From Typha latifolia (Eukaryota > Streptophyta > Magnoliopsida > Poales > Typhaceae): a stretch of DNA of 64,000 nt. The stretch's first letter is position 1. Every line of letters begins with the position of its first letter. The stretch is taken from positions 4,543,808 through 4,607,807 of the forward strand of contig CM034110.1 of assembly GCA_019914945.1 (NCBI GenBank). Reading direction: 5' to 3'. Below the pieces are notes generated by a model. It made no database searches and was not told the origin of the DNA. It saw nothing but the letters and a program-made list of their open reading frames with translations. A program made the position numbers and the translations under genes. Shown here one piece after another: positions 57,301-64,000 of the stretch.

Positions 57301-60300
57301 AGCACAACCATGGACTCAAGGTCCTGCTGCTTGCACTCTAGTATACCTTTTCCTTTTTTTCTCAACTCCCATCTTTCTACCCCATGAAAGGGATATAAAA
57401 ACCTCTTTTCCTCGACAAACTTGAGCCATCTTTCAGCCAACAAGATCTTCATTTCTAGACTCTCCACAGTTTGTATTTCTCAATATGAATGGCCGTGCCG
57501 ACCAGCACTTGCCGTGTCAGTAATGGCACGGCACTTGGCACACCCCCGTGCCGACCAACACGCATGCCGTGCCCGTGCCAATTATTGTGCCATATGGAGC
57601 TTTTTTTTTTTTTAAAAATTCTATTTTCATCAGTCATTATCAAATCAACTGATCAATTGATCATTTAGAAGGCTTCAATAAAATTAATAATAATAAGACT
57701 AGAAATGATAATAATGATGATGGTGATGGTGATAGTGATAATAACTAAACTCAGTCTAGCAGCAGTGATAATAGAGATGAGACATATGTCCCTGTTACAC
57801 AACATTCTCAGAGCTATTCTTTTTACAGAGGACTTAAGTTTGTAGTTAGTAGGACATTAGGAAAGGTGCACCCATAGGATAATATGAGTTCATCATAATT
57901 ACCATCATATCAATCACACCCACCAGAGCTAGAGCACCATTATTATACTCTATATCTACCATCTACATATGCTTATGGTGTGTCTGTGTCTATGTCGATG
58001 CCGTTCATTCCCATGCATGTTCAATATTCATATCATATCATGGGAGAATTATAAAATTTCTATTTATATGAAGGCTATGTTAAACGTTACAACGAGCAAT
58101 ACTATCAGTGAATGAGTTTTAAAAAATATTGGTAGTATTTAATGCAACATTCTCGTGTTATTCTTATGCCGACAAATAAAGTATTTGATTCTCTTCGTCA
58201 TTTTATGTTCAGCTAGATATTAATTTTAATTATTAAACTATTATCGATTAATATTATGTGTTCAATTATATTATGAAGTGTTCAATCATTAATATTAGTT
58301 TTAATAAATGTCTTCAATCATAGTATGTGTTGAATAATATTTATATTTAACTATTACTTTATCTTTAATAAATATGTCATTCATAAAAATAATCTAAAGA
58401 TAAAACATTATAATATAGGTTTTAAACTTTTAATATATATATTTTAAACTAAAAACTAAAAATTGACATATCGAAGACAGAAAAACATCTTTCAATATCC
58501 TAAAAATTTTATTAAAAATATTTTAAATACGTGCCGCTCGGCACGCCCTATGCCGACCGACACGTGCCGTGCCGATGATGGCACGGCCATCATTGTTTCT
58601 CAATTTTCCAAAGGTCTCCTTTTGTAGGAAGAGAAAACTAATATGAGCTATCCCTTTCGCTCTAAGACTCAAGAACTCAAGACAAGGAGAATACAAAAGA
58701 GATTTTACATGAAAAGTATGGTTTTGACTAGTGCACACTCGATATATACAAAAATCTATTTACAAATCTAGTTACTACTTTATAGGGTATTAGTACGAGA
58801 CTTGCCAATTCAACCAAATTGGACTCAACCTTTAAATCAGATGATTCTTTAAACAATTTCCACTATTCTTATGAATTGTCTTTCACAAGTTGTCATCCAA
58901 AACTTTTCAAATGTCATCGTAGTCATTGTTAACTCATCAACTACTCTTAAAGTTTAAGTTGCTAGAAAATAACATTTTTCTATTTTATATTCTAACATTT
59001 CCTTTATCTTCCAGGCTTGAGACATTTTAAGGGGTCCAAAGAAATGGACTTGAATTATATGGGTGGAGATTTAAATATTTTAAATCAATGTTAAAAGCTC
59101 TTACAGTATTCAAACGGTCATGTGACCATATCACCCCTATGTGGTCTAGCAATTGAGTTAAAATAAATTATATATAATTTACCTATCTAGTTTATTGAAT
59201 ATCTTAGCATAACAAGTTAACAAATAGGTAAAAGTTGCAAAGCAATATATGGAGAATTATTTTCATAATATTCTAAACCATAAAAATGCTACTTTCTCGT
59301 CATATAGTTTACTCAATAAATATTTTCGAGTATGATAAGTTATGCCCATAATTAATCAATAAACAATTATTATGAAGTGCTATAAATATCTCACGATTAT
59401 GAGAGCGTTTTCATAAGCATATGAGAGTGCATATGTCTATGCAGTCAATATGAGGGTGCTTATGCATAAAAGGTCCCATATGCAATCAATATGCAGGTAC
59501 ATATGCATACGCAAACCACATATGCGGTCGGACCACATATTAGGACCACATAATGCATATGCAGGGCAGTTGACCAACCACCATTGCATATGCGAGAGCA
59601 TAGGCAGTCTATATGGCCACTTTTCAAAAGTATTCTAAATGATAAATGGACCTGGTGGAATTCAAATTCAAGATCTCTATCTTTATACCCATGTCAACTC
59701 ACCAGCTAGTTTCAAATAGGTCATTGCTAAAGTTTATAGATGTATCACAAATGACAAATGATCAAACTATCTAATTTTTTCGAAGTTTATAATGTTAAAT
59801 AGGTGTTTGATCTTATAGAGACGAATCAAGATACTTGGATTCTGAGGTACACAACTATTTTCACCCTCTCCTAAGCTTTATCTATCATATGATTAAACTT
59901 ACCAAATAGCTCTTTTTTGGATCATTAAAGAGTTCTTAGGCTATCATATGCTGGACAAGAGGCCAGCCATCCTTTCAAGAGATGCTTAGGCCCATACTTG
60001 GCTCGCACAACAAGGTTCACCCCTTCCCCCAAAAATAGGTAATAGATAGACCAAATCCACAAAGCATTTATGCTAAATACTTCACAAATCCTGCATCAGT
60101 TGATATCCATCCAAGCACACTCTCACCATGGCCTCTTGATCATTTGGTAGGACCCCCCAACTGGTGTACTAGTGGTTGGGGCCTAACACACTGACATTTT
60201 TAAAAGAGTAATAATTAAATAAAAAAAAGACATGATATTTGAATGAATGTAGTAGTACCAGTTCTGATATTTGAAACATCGTCAGTGGCAATTACATTAG

Positions 60301-63300
60301 AAAAATCCGTTGAATTAATAATTTTGTAATGACTGAAGTTATACTTAGAAAACCCTTTTGAAATAATTTAAGGTCATGACTGAAGTTATTATAATGGTGG
60401 AGCACAACGGAATATTACTTGTCAGATGAACAAACAAAATCTATCATAGTCCAACAATTTCCATAAAACATGACATATCAAGTGTGCACTACGTGCAAAT
60501 TTCTCTAAAGGCATCTCATTTTTATACACGAGTCTCAAAGTGCACCTATCAAACTCATAAATATCAAGAATCGTGAAACCACTTTTAATTGTTGATACTT
60601 GAAGAGAATGAAAGAAAAAGTTCCTACATCCCTATCGTGTTCTACTGTTCTCTACTATAAGTTGGTTTCTACTGAACGAAAATGGAGAATAGGGTTGAGC
60701 AAATTAACATAATCTTTACAAGAAGTTACACTGATAATAACAATCTATGCAGGAAAGCAAAGATTATATAGGTAGTCTTTAGAAAAGATATAAGAAAGGA
60801 TAAGAAAAACTGACATAAGAAATGAGTCATGGTTCAGCAAGATACAGAAGTAGCAGTTTGGTGTTAGCATATGCAAAATTAGCAGCAGAAAAGGTAACAA
60901 CATTACCAGTTCATGGATTTCGGCACTGAAACCTAATTCCAGAAGGCGATCTGCCTCATCAAAGATCAAGATAGCAAGATCTTCAAGACCAACTGAAAGT
61001 GTATTCCTTATATGATCTATTATTCTCCCTGGAGTGGCTACAACAATATCAGGCATTGATCTTAGTGCTGTCTCTTGCATCTGAAAAAGAAGCATGTCAT
61101 TGCAACCACTAACAATGGGGAAACAACAAGAGTATTGTTCATATTTACTGAAATATAAACATACATTCATCGGCAAGGCTGAAACTGAAACAAGTGATTA
61201 GATAACATCAAGAAAATGTTGACAAATTGTTACAGTAATAATGTCCACATTATAAGGTACATTTAACCAGATAATCTTCAAGAAAAAGCATTCAAAAAGA
61301 CAAATTGGACTAATATTAGCTAAAGAAGAAAAGAAACAGCATTTAATTTTCTTATGTGAGGACCACATAAACACAAAAAAGACCTATAAATATGACGGTT
61401 AAAAGATAAAATCAAGAATACAGATCATTTAATGCTTGATTGCAATTACAAATTTTTATTTTTTAATAGAGAAAACAATATTTTGTTGTCCAAACATGCT
61501 GAGTACTCAAGACTAGAGTGCACATTTCAGTGAACTGTAGAAAATCCAGAAAAGAAAAAGAGAAAAGTTGCGACAACTCAAAAGTAATATTTTCAATCCG
61601 TACTTTTTCAAAAGAATAGCAGGAAGGAAAATACAAGCAAGCTGTAACGAACCTTTGTTGGAAGCCCGCCAACTATAAGGCAACATCTGATATCAGTGAA
61701 TTGAGCAAGTTTTTCAATCATACTGTGGACCCTGCATTATACATCCAAAAGATGCTGAACTTGATTAGATGGGATCTGTAACAGGTAGAAAAGACAGAAA
61801 GCATGAAAAGAGCATATCATAATAAAGCACAGGCAGATTGAGTTGGTACACCAACTATCACATACAGGTTGTAGCACAAAAGTTAATACTAATGAGTTAC
61901 TATTTATGCATCCAGATTCAAATGGAAATTAACACAAACTGACATAGTGACATTTCAAGCATGTCATAAGGGAATTGATCTAATATTCTAGCACTTCCAT
62001 GCTAACTGAGAAGCCCACAAAAACAAGTATTCAGAAGATACTTTTGCCTCACAGTCCTTAAAACAACTGATAGCTTTTCAAGGAAAGATATGTGATCCTA
62101 ATCAGCAAAAGACCAGCAGAAAAAACACATAACAGTCTTTTGACCAGCAGAAAAAACACATAACAGTCTTTTGGTCTTTTATAGTGGAAAATGTCCATGC
62201 CATTAGATAAGAAGTACCCTTATATAAGATAAGCAAGAGTTAGTCAGGTGCAGATGGGAGTCATCTGAGCCAGAAAACTTTACTTTTGTTCTTGAATAAT
62301 GATATGTGAAAGAAGAAATGCACAGTTATAAACCTCTGCAGATGGCAACTTCTTGAAGCATGGTGTTCCCCAACTGTTCTCTTCAAAGGAAAATGCAGCA
62401 ACTGAATATCCTCATATCACAAGGATACAAAAATAGACAATATAAGGAGATCATATAGGGAAATAATCCATAAAAGCATAGCATGAAGTTTCAGTTTGGT
62501 TTCGGCTTGCTTAAAAAATGAAACATTTCAATCAGTTTCGGTTGGTTTCGGTTTTAGTTTCGTTATATTGGTTTTGGATTATATTTATCTTCATCACATA
62601 AAATCTCAGCAATGAGGTTGATATTGAGTTAGATTCAAATCATATACAGCTTAGAATTTAAAGCATACGTTAAAAAGATTGTTATTCGCATTGTTTTGGT
62701 AGGATGCTAGTTCCCAGGGACAATTTTGGATAGGATAGGGCTGAAATGAAAAATGTTTCGGCAAAATACCTCAGTTTCAGATGAAAATTCAAACCATGCA
62801 TAAAAGATTCAAGCGGTGCGGAAAATTGGAAACCCTCTTGCTTAAAACTTTTCTAGGCTTCATTAATAGTGCTACTATGAAAATTAAACTGCCCAAGTAG
62901 CAAACAGTAACAGGAAAACCTACAACTGAGATTGCAAATACCAGTAATGCACAGAGCATATAAAAATTTCTGCAAAGGTATACAATACAAACAAAGCTAG
63001 AAAATAAAGAATTGGTATTGAACTCCTCACTGAAATACACTTAATAGTTTATATTAAGCACAAATAAGAACTACATAGAGGTCCTGTCTCAGTATAACGC
63101 CTAGAAGTGCAAGAATATTCAGAAAAAGAAGTATTACACCAGTAGAACTTACTGTGCAGCCAACTCCCTAGTTGGAGTAAGAATGAGCACCCTGATTGCA
63201 GGGACTCGCTTGGGACGGAAAAGTAGTCGCTCTAGCACAGGTAAAGTGAAGGCAGCTGTCTAAAATTAAAGGAAGCGAGATAAAGTTTAAATACATGGTA

Positions 63301-63416
63301 GTCATATAAACAATCAAGTAAAAAGAAATGATATGCATAATAGTTACCTTTCCAGAACCTGTTATGGCACTACCACATATGTCTCGTCCCGTTAGGGCTA
63401 ATGGTATGCAAGCAGC
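42344..63416 (-). CDS. RH28: DEAD-box ATP-dependent RNA helicase, RH28/Drs1/DDX27 group (3' 17 exons; 5' end outside window)
   Basis: Exons in transcript order: 63416-63348, 63259-63153, 61731-61653, 61080-60907, 56534-56386, 52581-52486, 50476-50374, 50049-49987, 49761-49700, 49173-49077, 48170-48052, 47973-47931, 47809-47708, 44322-44221, 44119-44033, 43777-43491, 42362-42344. All junctions are GT-AG and phases agree, giving 1,758 nt: 585 codons plus stop. Motifs: AITGSGKT (I), PTREL (Ia), GG, TPGR (Ib), DEAD (II), SAT (III), VIIFSGTKQAA (IV), ATDVAARGID (V), [10 protein letters not shown] (VI). The tail is basic and coiled-coil-like ([12 protein letters not shown] motif, [31 protein letters not shown]). 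The group unwinds pre-rRNA in nucleolar 60S assembly (Drs1). The Q motif and acidic N-terminus, roughly 200 residues in Arabidopsis RH28, are beyond the right edge. The gene looks intact. Confidence 0.93.
42995..43217. mobile_element. 223-bp element, family of 57,485-58,595, exact 9-bp target duplication
   Basis: Flanked by CTTCATTGC on both sides (42,986-42,994 and 43,218-43,226). Its ends (ATGAATGGTCATGCC, and inverted CCATAGTCACGGGC / GGGCATCGTTG) match the larger copy. The inside is GC-rich with GGCACG/CGTGCC words. It lies in the last intron of the helicase gene. Confidence 0.85.
43491..43777 (-). CDS. RH28: Helicase exon: Lys/Ser-rich tail
   Basis: 95 codons plus 2 nt: [19 protein letters not shown] ... 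[14 protein letters not shown] ... [11 protein letters not shown]. It closely follows the tail of plant RH28. Confidence 0.93.
44033..44119 (-). CDS. RH28: Helicase exon: [11 protein letters not shown] block
   Basis: 29 codons: [20 protein letters not shown] then [10 protein letters not shown] nuclear or nucleolar targeting signal is likely here. Confidence 0.93.
44221..44322 (-). CDS. RH28: Helicase exon: basic tail, first part
   Basis: 34 codons: [15 protein letters not shown]...[17 protein letters not shown]. Phase 0 on both sides, so it joins the previous exon across a 3.4-kb intron. Confidence 0.9.
44821..45338. mobile_element. 518-bp foldback MITE, exact 9-bp target duplication
   Basis: Flanked by TAAATTTTA at 44,812-44,820 and 45,339-45,347. 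The two halves are inverted copies of one another almost throughout (for example AAAGATTTTTATTAGAGACAAA at about 44,970 against TTTGTCTCTAATAAAAATCTTT at about 45,170), folding about a centre near 45,075. The terminal words GGGGAAATTGTAAG and its inverted partner GTGTAATTAACCC mark the ends. It lies in the 3.4-kb helicase intron. A 9-bp duplication fits Mutator-like insertion. Confidence 0.88.
45786..45960. repeat. 88-bp tandem duplication, two copies
   Basis: Units begin at 45,786 and 45,874 (GTCCAAGTGCTGCATC) and are nearly identical. The second lacks one base in AGGATGGTTCC/AGGAGGTTCC, so the duplication is recent. Intronic. Confidence 0.92.
46035..46883 (+). mobile_element. Solo LTR of a gypsy family, 849 bp, exact 5-bp target duplication
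   Basis: Starts TGATAC (46,035), ends GTATCA (46,883), flanked by TTCTA (46,030-46,034 and 46,884-46,888). U3 holds the GTTCGAACGC cluster (46,110-46,310). A TATA box (CCTTTATAAAGG) is near 46,370, then a CT-rich leader and a GAATCTGCGAAGGGCATAAATACG segment shared with 2,220 and 4,350. No internal domains or second LTR, so this is a solo LTR left by LTR-LTR recombination. It sits in antisense orientation in a helicase intron. Confidence 0.92.
46110..46310 (+). repeat. GCGTTCGAACGC palindrome cluster (copy 5) in the solo-LTR U3
   Basis: GTTCGAACGC, ATTCGAACGCC, TTTGAACGC, GCGTTCGAACAC, GTGCGAACGCC, GCGTTCAAACAC and GTTCGAACGC lie within 200 bp, interleaved with AGTTCGCAnAnAnAGA-type phrases. 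Confidence 0.8.
47708..47809 (-). CDS. RH28: Helicase exon: RPKRTWF block
   Basis: 34 codons: [20 protein letters not shown] then [14 protein letters not shown]. The RPKRTWF block is a signature of the RH28/Drs1 group. Confidence 0.93.
47931..47973 (-). CDS. RH28: Helicase exon: short 43-nt exon
   Basis: [14 protein letters not shown] after a split Arg. It continues the charged helix. Confidence 0.88.
48052..48170 (-). CDS. RH28: Helicase exon: post-core linker
   Basis: 39 codons plus 2 nt: [13 protein letters not shown]...[19 protein letters not shown], a charged helix following the helicase core. Confidence 0.9.
48360..48770. mobile_element. Tourist-like MITE, about 400 bp
   Basis: Imperfect TIR TTCACATGTGGAATA against TTCACTTCAGGAATA (inverted at ~48,752). 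The internal phrase TTTAATRTGATATAAAGT and AATAGGAATAGCAATTCC are shared with 53,976-55,170. The target duplication is unclear. In a helicase intron. Confidence 0.65.
49077..49173 (-). CDS. RH28: Helicase exon: motif VI
   Basis: One nt plus 32 codons: [20 protein letters not shown] then [12 protein letters not shown]. It holds the arginine finger of motif VI. Confidence 0.94.
49700..49761 (-). CDS. RH28: Helicase exon: after motif V
   Basis: [20 protein letters not shown] plus 2 nt (Thr codon split). Donor AAAAC|GTTAGT. Relatives have PRE-D/I-x-x-Y here, so the boundary fits. Confidence 0.88.
49987..50049 (-). CDS. RH28: Helicase exon: motif V
   Basis: 21 codons, [21 protein letters not shown]; the motif is completed by GID of the next exon. 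Confidence 0.93.
50374..50476 (-). CDS. RH28: Helicase exon: motif IV region
   Basis: One nt plus 34 codons: [20 protein letters not shown] then [14 protein letters not shown]. Donor GTGAGT. Confidence 0.93.
50865..51700. other. Intronic insertion with GAGCTCG words, possible hAT-like MITE
   Basis: Starts TAGGGCTGCCAAACAACC (50,865), the same terminus type as the element ending at 14,822, with inverted subterminal GCTTGAGC/AGCTCGGCTCG words. Its right end is not found before the next element. Short open frames are compositional. Confidence 0.35.
51711..52179. mobile_element. hAT-like MITE, 469 bp, 8-bp target duplication
   Basis: TIRs TAAGGGTGGC (51,711) and GCCGCCCTTA (to 52,179). The flanks GTTTTTAG (51,703-51,710) and CTTTTTAG (52,180-52,187) match at 7 of 8. 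The interior is AT-rich with many AACCCGTTTA/TAATAAATGAG words, like 15,960-16,430. It lies in the intron between the SAT-following exon and the motif IV exon. Confidence 0.82.
52486..52581 (-). CDS. RH28: Helicase exon: start of RecA-like domain 2
   Basis: [20 protein letters not shown]...KVIIF, with split codons at both ends (E before, S after). Confidence 0.92.
53745..53965. mobile_element. Small foldback element
   Basis: ACTTAGTCCCTCTAAACTA (53,777) is inverted as TAGTTTAAGAGAGCTAAGT (to 53,945), enclosing ~150 bp. No clear target duplication. Intronic. Confidence 0.5.
53976..55170. mobile_element. Tourist-like element, ~1.2 kb, with internal minisatellite
   Basis: The TIR ATTCACATCTAGAATAGGAA (about 53,981) is inverted as TTATTCCTGAAGTGAA (to ~55,168). 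TTA precedes GGCCCC on the left and follows GTGAAC on the right, as expected for PIF/Harbinger-type insertion. It shares outer sequence with 48,360-48,770. Its middle has been expanded by tandem repeats at 54,230-54,670. In a helicase intron. Confidence 0.65.
54230..54670. repeat. Minisatellite, 111-115-bp unit, ~4 copies
   Basis: ATGCTTTAC followed by (C/T)TACCAG(T/C)G starts at 54,249, 54,364, 54,475 and 54,586 (periods 115, 111, 111). Each unit ends in TGGTAC(A/G)TATGTAATGCATTA-type sequence. Confidence 0.92.
56386..56534 (-). CDS. RH28: Helicase exon: motif III (SAT)
   Basis: 49 codons plus 2 nt: [19 protein letters not shown], then [16 protein letters not shown]. Confidence 0.94.
57485..58595. 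mobile_element. 1.1-kb element with GC-rich inverted ends, exact 9-bp target duplication
   Basis: Flanked by TTTCTCAAT (57,476-57,484 and 58,596-58,604). The ends ATGAATGGCCGTGCCGACC and inverted GGCACGGCCATCATTG hold several GTGCCG/CGGCAC words at both sides. The interior is AT-rich with a plus-strand string ([19 protein letters not shown], about 57,778-57,834) that may be the C-terminal tail of a transposase. It is broken by stops. The family is shared with 42,995-43,217. In the 4.4-kb helicase intron. Confidence 0.85.
59410..59615. repeat. Cluster of GCATATGC-type palindromes
   Basis: About fourteen CATATG, GCATATG or TATGCATA words occur within 200 bp (for example TGCATATGTC, CCATATGCAATC, TACATATGCATACGC, CACATATGCGG, ATAATGCATATGCAGG, TTGCATATGCG). 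It is unlike the surrounding intron sequence. No LTR body recognised. Confidence 0.7.
60907..61080 (-). CDS. RH28: Helicase exon: motifs Ib and II (DEAD)
   Basis: 58 codons containing [17 protein letters not shown] and [17 protein letters not shown]. Phase 0 at both ends; acceptor CTTTTTCAG. Confidence 0.95.
61653..61731 (-). CDS. RH28: Helicase exon: GG motif
   Basis: One nt completes Q, then 26 codons: [16 protein letters not shown]...VGGLPTK. Confidence 0.92.
62111..62172. repeat. 31-bp exact tandem duplication
   Basis: GACCAGCAGAAAAAACACAT... (31 bp) at 62,111-62,141 is repeated without change at 62,142-62,172. Intronic. Confidence 0.95.
63153..63259 (-). CDS. RH28: Helicase exon: motif Ia
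   Basis: 35 codons plus 2 nt: [13 protein letters not shown] ... [13 protein letters not shown]. Donor GTAAGT, acceptor TTTTAG. Confidence 0.93.
63348..63416 (-). CDS. RH28: Helicase exon: Walker A
   Basis: 23 codons, [23 protein letters not shown], ending phase 0. It carries motif I. The next exon starts with the T of GKT. Confidence 0.93.
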
Positions 63417-63586
63417 CTATATAAGCAGAGAACAAGTAAATGACAATAGGTGATATGTTAGAAAAATAGATAATACAGATAAATATAGAGAGATTGTACA
63501 ACCAACAAACAGATTGGCAAAAGGTTTTTGAATGACTTAGTGTAATATGTATTTATCATATCCTTGCCTTTAATTTTAAACAATAG

Positions 63587-64000
63587 AGAAATTTTCATTT
63601 AACACCATATCTTTTAACCTATTTGGGGTTTACACCTCCATCTTTTATATGCCAATCGAGCCCTACGTTTTATCAAATATGTGCAGAAAACATCATAGGT
63701 TAGGTTAGCACTAACACATACGGTCAAATGGCATAAAAAGATAATATTTCATAACTAGAAATATTTTTTTCCTAAAATAACTAAAATGTCCTTCCTTCTT
63801 TTTCTTCTTGTTTTAGGGCACAAGATTGTTTCTTCATCCTCGGGCAAGAGACTCCAAAGCAAAAAGAGAGAAACTTAGACTATAATGCCCTTACTTCCTC
63901 CTCCTTTTTTTCTTTCAGGGTACAGGATTGCTTCTTCTTCCTTAGACAAAAAAAAAACCCAAACTAAAGAGAGTTAATTAGCTTGGGTAAGGTTAGATAT
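63587..64000. mobile_element. Left part of a long-TIR MITE (33.5-kb family), cut by the window edge
   Basis: Begins GAGAAATTTTCATTTAACACC and continues with GTTTACACCTCCATC, TCGAGCCCTACG and ATATGTGCAGAAAACA in the same order as 33,517-33,610. CT-rich internal stretches follow from 63,790. It lies in the intron upstream of the Walker A exon. Confidence 0.6.

Noticed and set aside
59640..59720. tRNA-like TTCAAATTCAAGA stretch
   Set aside because: No A box, acceptor pairing or anticodon arm could be drawn. No tRNA or rRNA gene was found in the window.
60745..61176. 143-codon minus frame across the DEAD exon
   Set aside because: Only 60,907-61,080 is exon by splice sites and family alignment; the remainder is intron.
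1..64000. CRISPR arrays, operons, ribosome binding sites
   Set aside because: The gene structure is eukaryotic. The direct repeats seen are minisatellites or transposon parts without uniform spacers.

Overview
The window is nuclear DNA of a flowering plant. It is AT-rich, it has genes split by GT-AG introns of up to about 5.5 kb, and plant retrotransposons and small DNA transposons are nested densely in it. The two real genes match plant families. I cannot name the species from sequence alone.

Layout. Positions 1-19,940 are a transposon graveyard. A minus-strand Ty3/gypsy element (gag, zinc knuckle, protease, start of RT) is interrupted by a rearranged plus-strand gypsy element at 1,562-4,525 and by an LTR tip at 1-389. 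After it come long-LTR fragments, a 5'-truncated minus-strand LINE with a poly-A end (9,694-11,936) that carries its own nested LTR, and further LTR and MITE debris. Positions about 19,940-29,460 hold a plus-strand gene: a GA-rich 5' leader, a leader intron of about 5.6 kb, and a single coding exon of 965 codons for a TFIIS N-terminal-domain protein of the SUO/BAH-TFIIS kind, without a BAH domain. Positions 29,460-42,340 are again transposon debris: a solo-type LTR, a CACTA remnant, a hAT-like element with another element nested in it, a LINE fragment, a copia element with a clear LTR and primer site, and a BED-finger hAT transposase pseudogene.

Positions 42,344-63,416 carry, on the minus strand, the last 17 coding exons (585 codons) of a DEAD-box RNA helicase of the plant RH28 / yeast Drs1 / human DDX27 group. 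The exons join in frame and give every helicase motif from Walker A to motif VI, plus the basic C-terminal tail. The first exons, including the Q motif, lie beyond the right edge. Its introns are stuffed with insertions, several with exact target-site duplications: a solo LTR (46,035-46,883), a 518-bp foldback element (44,821-45,338), two members of one GC-rich-ended family (42,995-43,217 and 57,485-58,595), a hAT-like MITE (51,711-52,179) and a Tourist-like element with an internal minisatellite (about 53,976-55,170).

The two genes are not linked in function by anything visible. The helicase should act in the nucleolus on pre-60S ribosome assembly, and the TFIIS-N protein in nuclear transcription or RNA regulation. 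The most unusual non-genic signal is a family of clusters of the palindrome GCGTTCGAACGC and its CpG-decay variants, found at five places. One of these lies in the U3 of a solo LTR with clean boundaries.
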